A DNA stretch of 25,293 bases from assembly GCA_018714575.1 (NCBI GenBank), contig DVNF01000055.1:1-25293 (forward strand). Direction: 5' to 3'. Numbering within the stretch: position 1 is the first letter of the stretch; the number at the start of each line of letters is the position of its first letter. This document shows positions 23,506 to 25,293 of the stretch, piece after piece. Under the pieces are notes generated by a model that was not told where the DNA came from, did not search any database, and was given only the letters and a program-made list of their open reading frames with translations. The position numbers and the translations under genes are program-made. Origin of the DNA: Candidatus Stercoripulliclostridium merdigallinarum (GTDB taxonomy: Bacteria > Bacillota > Clostridia > Christensenellales > DTU072).

Positions 23506-24927
23506 TTATTCCTCGGTAGAGGCAGTATCGGATTCCAACATGGCGATTATATCGGTATCGGAGAAGACTCCGAGTCTGGTCGCCGTTTGCGTTCTGACGT
23601 CGCGGGAATCGACTTTTTTCAGATCCAGATAATAGATATTGTCCAAAACGTCGTCGTTGAAGAAATAGACTATGCCGTCTACCAGGTCCAAGCCCAACCA
23701 ATCGGAGCTGTACGCGTTGTTGAACAAAGTGGTGTTCGTTTCCAGAGTCAGAGTGCCGGCGAACGTAAAGTTCAGCTTCTTTACGACGTTGGATTGCAGG
23801 TAGGTCAGCGCATAGGAATTGTCGGTTTTGACAACGTCCATAACGGTTGCCGCGGCTTCGACAACGGGCATACGCTTCCATTCGTTGTTTTCAAAGTAGA
23901 TCATATCTATCGAATCGGAATCGGTCGCCAAGATATGCATGTCGTCCACGAACTTCAAAGCGGTATATGTCACGCCCTTTGTATAGCGGATCTCGTTTGC
24001 CGAATTAAACGCGAAGCTCGCATCGAAAGTATAGGAATAAACGCCGGTAGAGCGCTTGTTCGCGCCGGAATCGGTCTTTGTGTAATGCAAGCGAACTTTG
24101 TCCGTGCCGACGAAGTCGACGTCCAGGATCGTGATGCTATAGCCTGCGGGATGAGGAAGAACGGCAATGTCATAGTTGCCAAGTCCGTCTATGGCTTTTA
24201 CCGGAGCGGAACCTGCGCGATACGCCCATATCTCGTTATGCGAGGCATAGGGATCTGCGGGAGTCTTTGTATAGAAGACCACGTCGTCCAAGGCGTTAGA
24301 ATTGTCCGCGTAGTCGGGGAACACTACGGTGCCGACTTCGCTTGCGACCAAGGAATCTTCGAACTTATCGTTCAGATCGATCAGCCTCAGTTCGGTGCCT
24401 TTTTTGTAAACGATATAGTTTGCGGAAACCCTGTAGGTAACGGTGTAGTCGTCGAATTTGGCGATCGTTTCGATCTTCGAACCGTCCAACGTCGAGCGCA
24501 TTAAAATCATTTCGGAAGATTTAGGATCGCCGTTGGAATCGTTTTCGTCGTTCGGAGTCGTGAAATAGATATATCCGTTTTTGATCACCAAAGAGGAGCT
24601 TTCCTCTGAATTATAGACGTTTTTCGGGACTACGGTTTGAACTTTGTCCCTGTTCGGAACGCCGTTTTCGATAGGCGCGCGCATAATAGCGCCCTTTACA
24701 ACGTTTTTAAATTCGTTATCGCCGTCCTGCCCTGCATAACCGTTTATGAAATACAGATAATTCCCCACCTTTACAGCCATTCCGCCATTGGACGTTACCG
24801 CGGCTTCGGCGCCGGGAGAATCGGGAAGGGCGTCCTGTTTGTAGCTTTTGTTGCAAGCGACCAACACCGTCACCAACAGTGCCGCCGTCAGAATAATTGC
24901 AACGGAAATCAGAATTTTTCTTTTCAT
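23506..24927 (-). CDS. Lipoprotein with beta-propeller-like (DUF5050-type) repeats, function unknown
   Basis: The 473-residue protein starts MKRKILISVAI and has a clear lipobox LVAC with Cys25, so it is exported and lipid-anchored. The mature part has repeating beta-strand units around Tyr/Phe pairs, such as NYLYFINGYAG, GYIYFTTPNDE, NYIVYKKGTELRLIDL and DDVVFYTKTP, ending with GIVYFFNDDVLDNIYYLDL. This pattern resembles the DUF5050/low-density-receptor-like propellers common in Clostridia lipoproteins. No catalytic motif is visible. ATG at 24927 follows a GGAG site. It has its own promoter and terminator and seems to be transcribed alone. A carbohydrate- or protein-binding role is possible but is only a guess. 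Confidence 0.8.
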   Translation of the reverse strand: MKRKILISVAIILTAALLVTVLVACNKSYKQDALPDSPGAEAAVTSNGGMAVKVGNYLYFINGYAGQDGDNEFKNVVKGAIMRAPIENGVPNRDKVQTVVPKNVYNSEESSSLVIKNGYIYFTTPNDENDSNGDPKSSEMILMRSTLDGSKIETIAKFDDYTVTYRVSANYIVYKKGTELRLIDLNDKFEDSLVASEVGTVVFPDYADNSNALDDVVFYTKTPADPYASHNEIWAYRAGSAPVKAIDGLGNYDIAVLPHPAGYSITILDVDFVGTDKVRLHYTKTDSGANKRSTGVYSYTFDASFAFNSANEIRYTKGVTYTALKFVDDMHILATDSDSIDMIYFENNEWKRMPVVEAAATVMDVVKTDNSYALTYLQSNVVKKLNFTFAGTLTLETNTTLFNNAYSSDWLGLDLVDGIVYFFNDDVLDNIYYLDLKKVDSRDVRTQTATRLGVFSDTDIIAMLESDTASTEE

Positions 24928-24991
24928 TACTTTCTCCGTATACGGTAGATTTAGTATTCGGGTGCGCGCTTAGGCAACGCCCGCGCAAAAT

Positions 24992-25020
24992 ATTATATAA
25001 TATATAGGCGGCTTTTGCAA
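24992..25020 (-). promoter_or_regulatory. Promoter of the propeller lipoprotein gene
   Basis: On the minus strand TTGCAA (25020-25015) and TATAAT (24997-24992) are 17 bases apart. Transcription would start near 24985, giving a leader of about 58 nt. The palindrome CCGTATACGG in that leader overlaps the GGAG ribosome binding site. Confidence 0.6.
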
Positions 25021-25035
25021 CCTTTTTCGGATTTT

Positions 25036-25275
25036 TTAGTCCTCTATTATGTCCGCGATGGAATCGAACACGTAGGTAGGCTTGACTCCGGAAGCCGACA
25101 ACATTTCTCTGTCGGTTTCTCCCGTCAGTACTAAAAGCGATTGATAGCCGTTGTTTATGCCGAAAAGTATGTCGGTATACAATCTGTCGCCCACCATTAC
25201 CACGCGCTCTTTCGGAATATCGAACAGGTGGGAAATTATCTCCGCCATCGGGGAGTGAGGTTTGCCGCATATTAC
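25036..25275 (-). CDS. HAD-IIA (NagD-like) phosphatase, C-terminal fragment (5' end lost at contig end)
   Basis: About 80 residues of the C-terminal part are present, ending at TAA (25038-25036). They show the HAD motif III lysine in CGKPHSPM and motif IV VGDRLYTDI with its two Mg-binding aspartates, then GYQSLLVLTGET, typical of the NagD/p-nitrophenylphosphatase branch (HAD subclass IIA). These enzymes dephosphorylate small phosphate esters; the exact substrate is not readable. The N-terminal nucleophile DxD motif and the cap are missing because the contig ends. An apparent start codon farther right lies within adapter sequence and must not be used. The fragment is cut by the contig end; it is not a pseudogene by any evidence here. 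Confidence 0.88.
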   Translation of the reverse strand, partial: VICGKPHSPMAEIISHLFDIPKERVVMVGDRLYTDILFGINNGYQSLLVLTGETDREMLSASGVKPTYVFDSIADIIED

Positions 25276-25293
25276 CTGTCTCTTATACACATC
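25276..25293. other. Nextera/Tn5 mosaic-end adapter remnant (not genomic)
   Basis: The last 18 bases, CTGTCTCTTATACACATC, match the Tn5 transposase mosaic-end adapter used in Nextera libraries. Read on the minus strand they give the peptide MYKRQ, a known artefact at the start of truncated database proteins. Genomic sequence ends at or just before 25275. Confidence 0.97.

Noticed and set aside
23587..24504. Plus-strand open frame of about 305 codons opposite the propeller lipoprotein.
   Set aside because: The minus-strand frame has a signal peptide, lipobox, ribosome binding site, promoter and terminator; the plus frame has none of these.
1..25293. Search for CRISPR arrays, tRNA/rRNA genes, insertion sequences, prophage or defence genes.
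   Set aside because: No regularly spaced repeats, tRNA-like cloverleaf sequences, transposases or phage genes were recognised by eye; intergenic gaps are all under 250 bases.

Overview
The window reads as a chromosomal segment of an endospore-forming, low-to-mid GC Firmicute, most likely an uncultivated gut-type member of the Clostridia. The support is a complete gerA-gerB-gerC spore-germinant-receptor operon, a YyaC-family sporulation protein, the Gram-positive type 1B dihydroorotate dehydrogenase pair (pyrK/pyrD), strong AGGAGG-type ribosome binding sites, sigma-A-like promoters, and lipoproteins of the BspA-repeat and low-density propeller kinds. No species name can be supported from sequence reading alone. 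No rRNA, tRNA, CRISPR array, insertion sequence or prophage was seen.

Layout, left to right. (1) 1-898: 5' part of a hisZ-like gene on the minus strand that runs off the left edge, with its own promoter. (2) 1011-11128, minus strand: a complete de novo UMP biosynthesis operon in the order pyrB-pyrC-carA-carB-pyrK-pyrD-pyrF-pyrE. It ends with a sirtuin (SIR2/CobB) gene joined to pyrE by an ATGA overlap, and a strong promoter sits in front of pyrB. Together the eight pyr/car genes turn glutamine, bicarbonate and aspartate into UMP: carAB make carbamoyl phosphate, pyrB and pyrC build dihydroorotate, pyrD/K oxidise it, and pyrE and pyrF finish the pathway. (3) 11324-11818, minus: YyaC-family sporulation protein. 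(4) 11912-16577, plus strand: a BspA/LRR-type surface lipoprotein that appears to be read from a leaderless mRNA, a GPH-type sugar:cation symporter, and tcdA (t6A cyclase). (5) 16574-21022, minus: mrp (Fe-S carrier ATPase), then gerA-gerB-gerC with overlapping junctions; gerC and tcdA converge so tightly that their stop codons interlock. (6) 21220-23271, minus: a large Old Yellow Enzyme-type FMN/Fe-S/FAD ene-reductase. (7) 23506-24927, minus: a propeller-like lipoprotein. (8) 25036-25275, minus: the C-terminal part of a NagD-type HAD phosphatase, cut by the contig end. The last 18 bases (25276-25293) are the Nextera/Tn5 mosaic-end adapter, not genome.

Most of the window is ordinary, well-conserved housekeeping and sporulation biology, and I do not see a convincing new defence or mobile system. 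The points most worth following up are: the sirtuin translationally coupled to the pyrimidine operon; a Ger(x)C homologue with no lipobox cysteine; the predicted leaderless LRR lipoprotein; a perfect inverted repeat centred on the mrp -10 box; the extended Fe-S loop of the ene-reductase; the interlocked tcdA/gerC stops; and the adapter at the right end, which creates a false N-terminus for the HAD protein.
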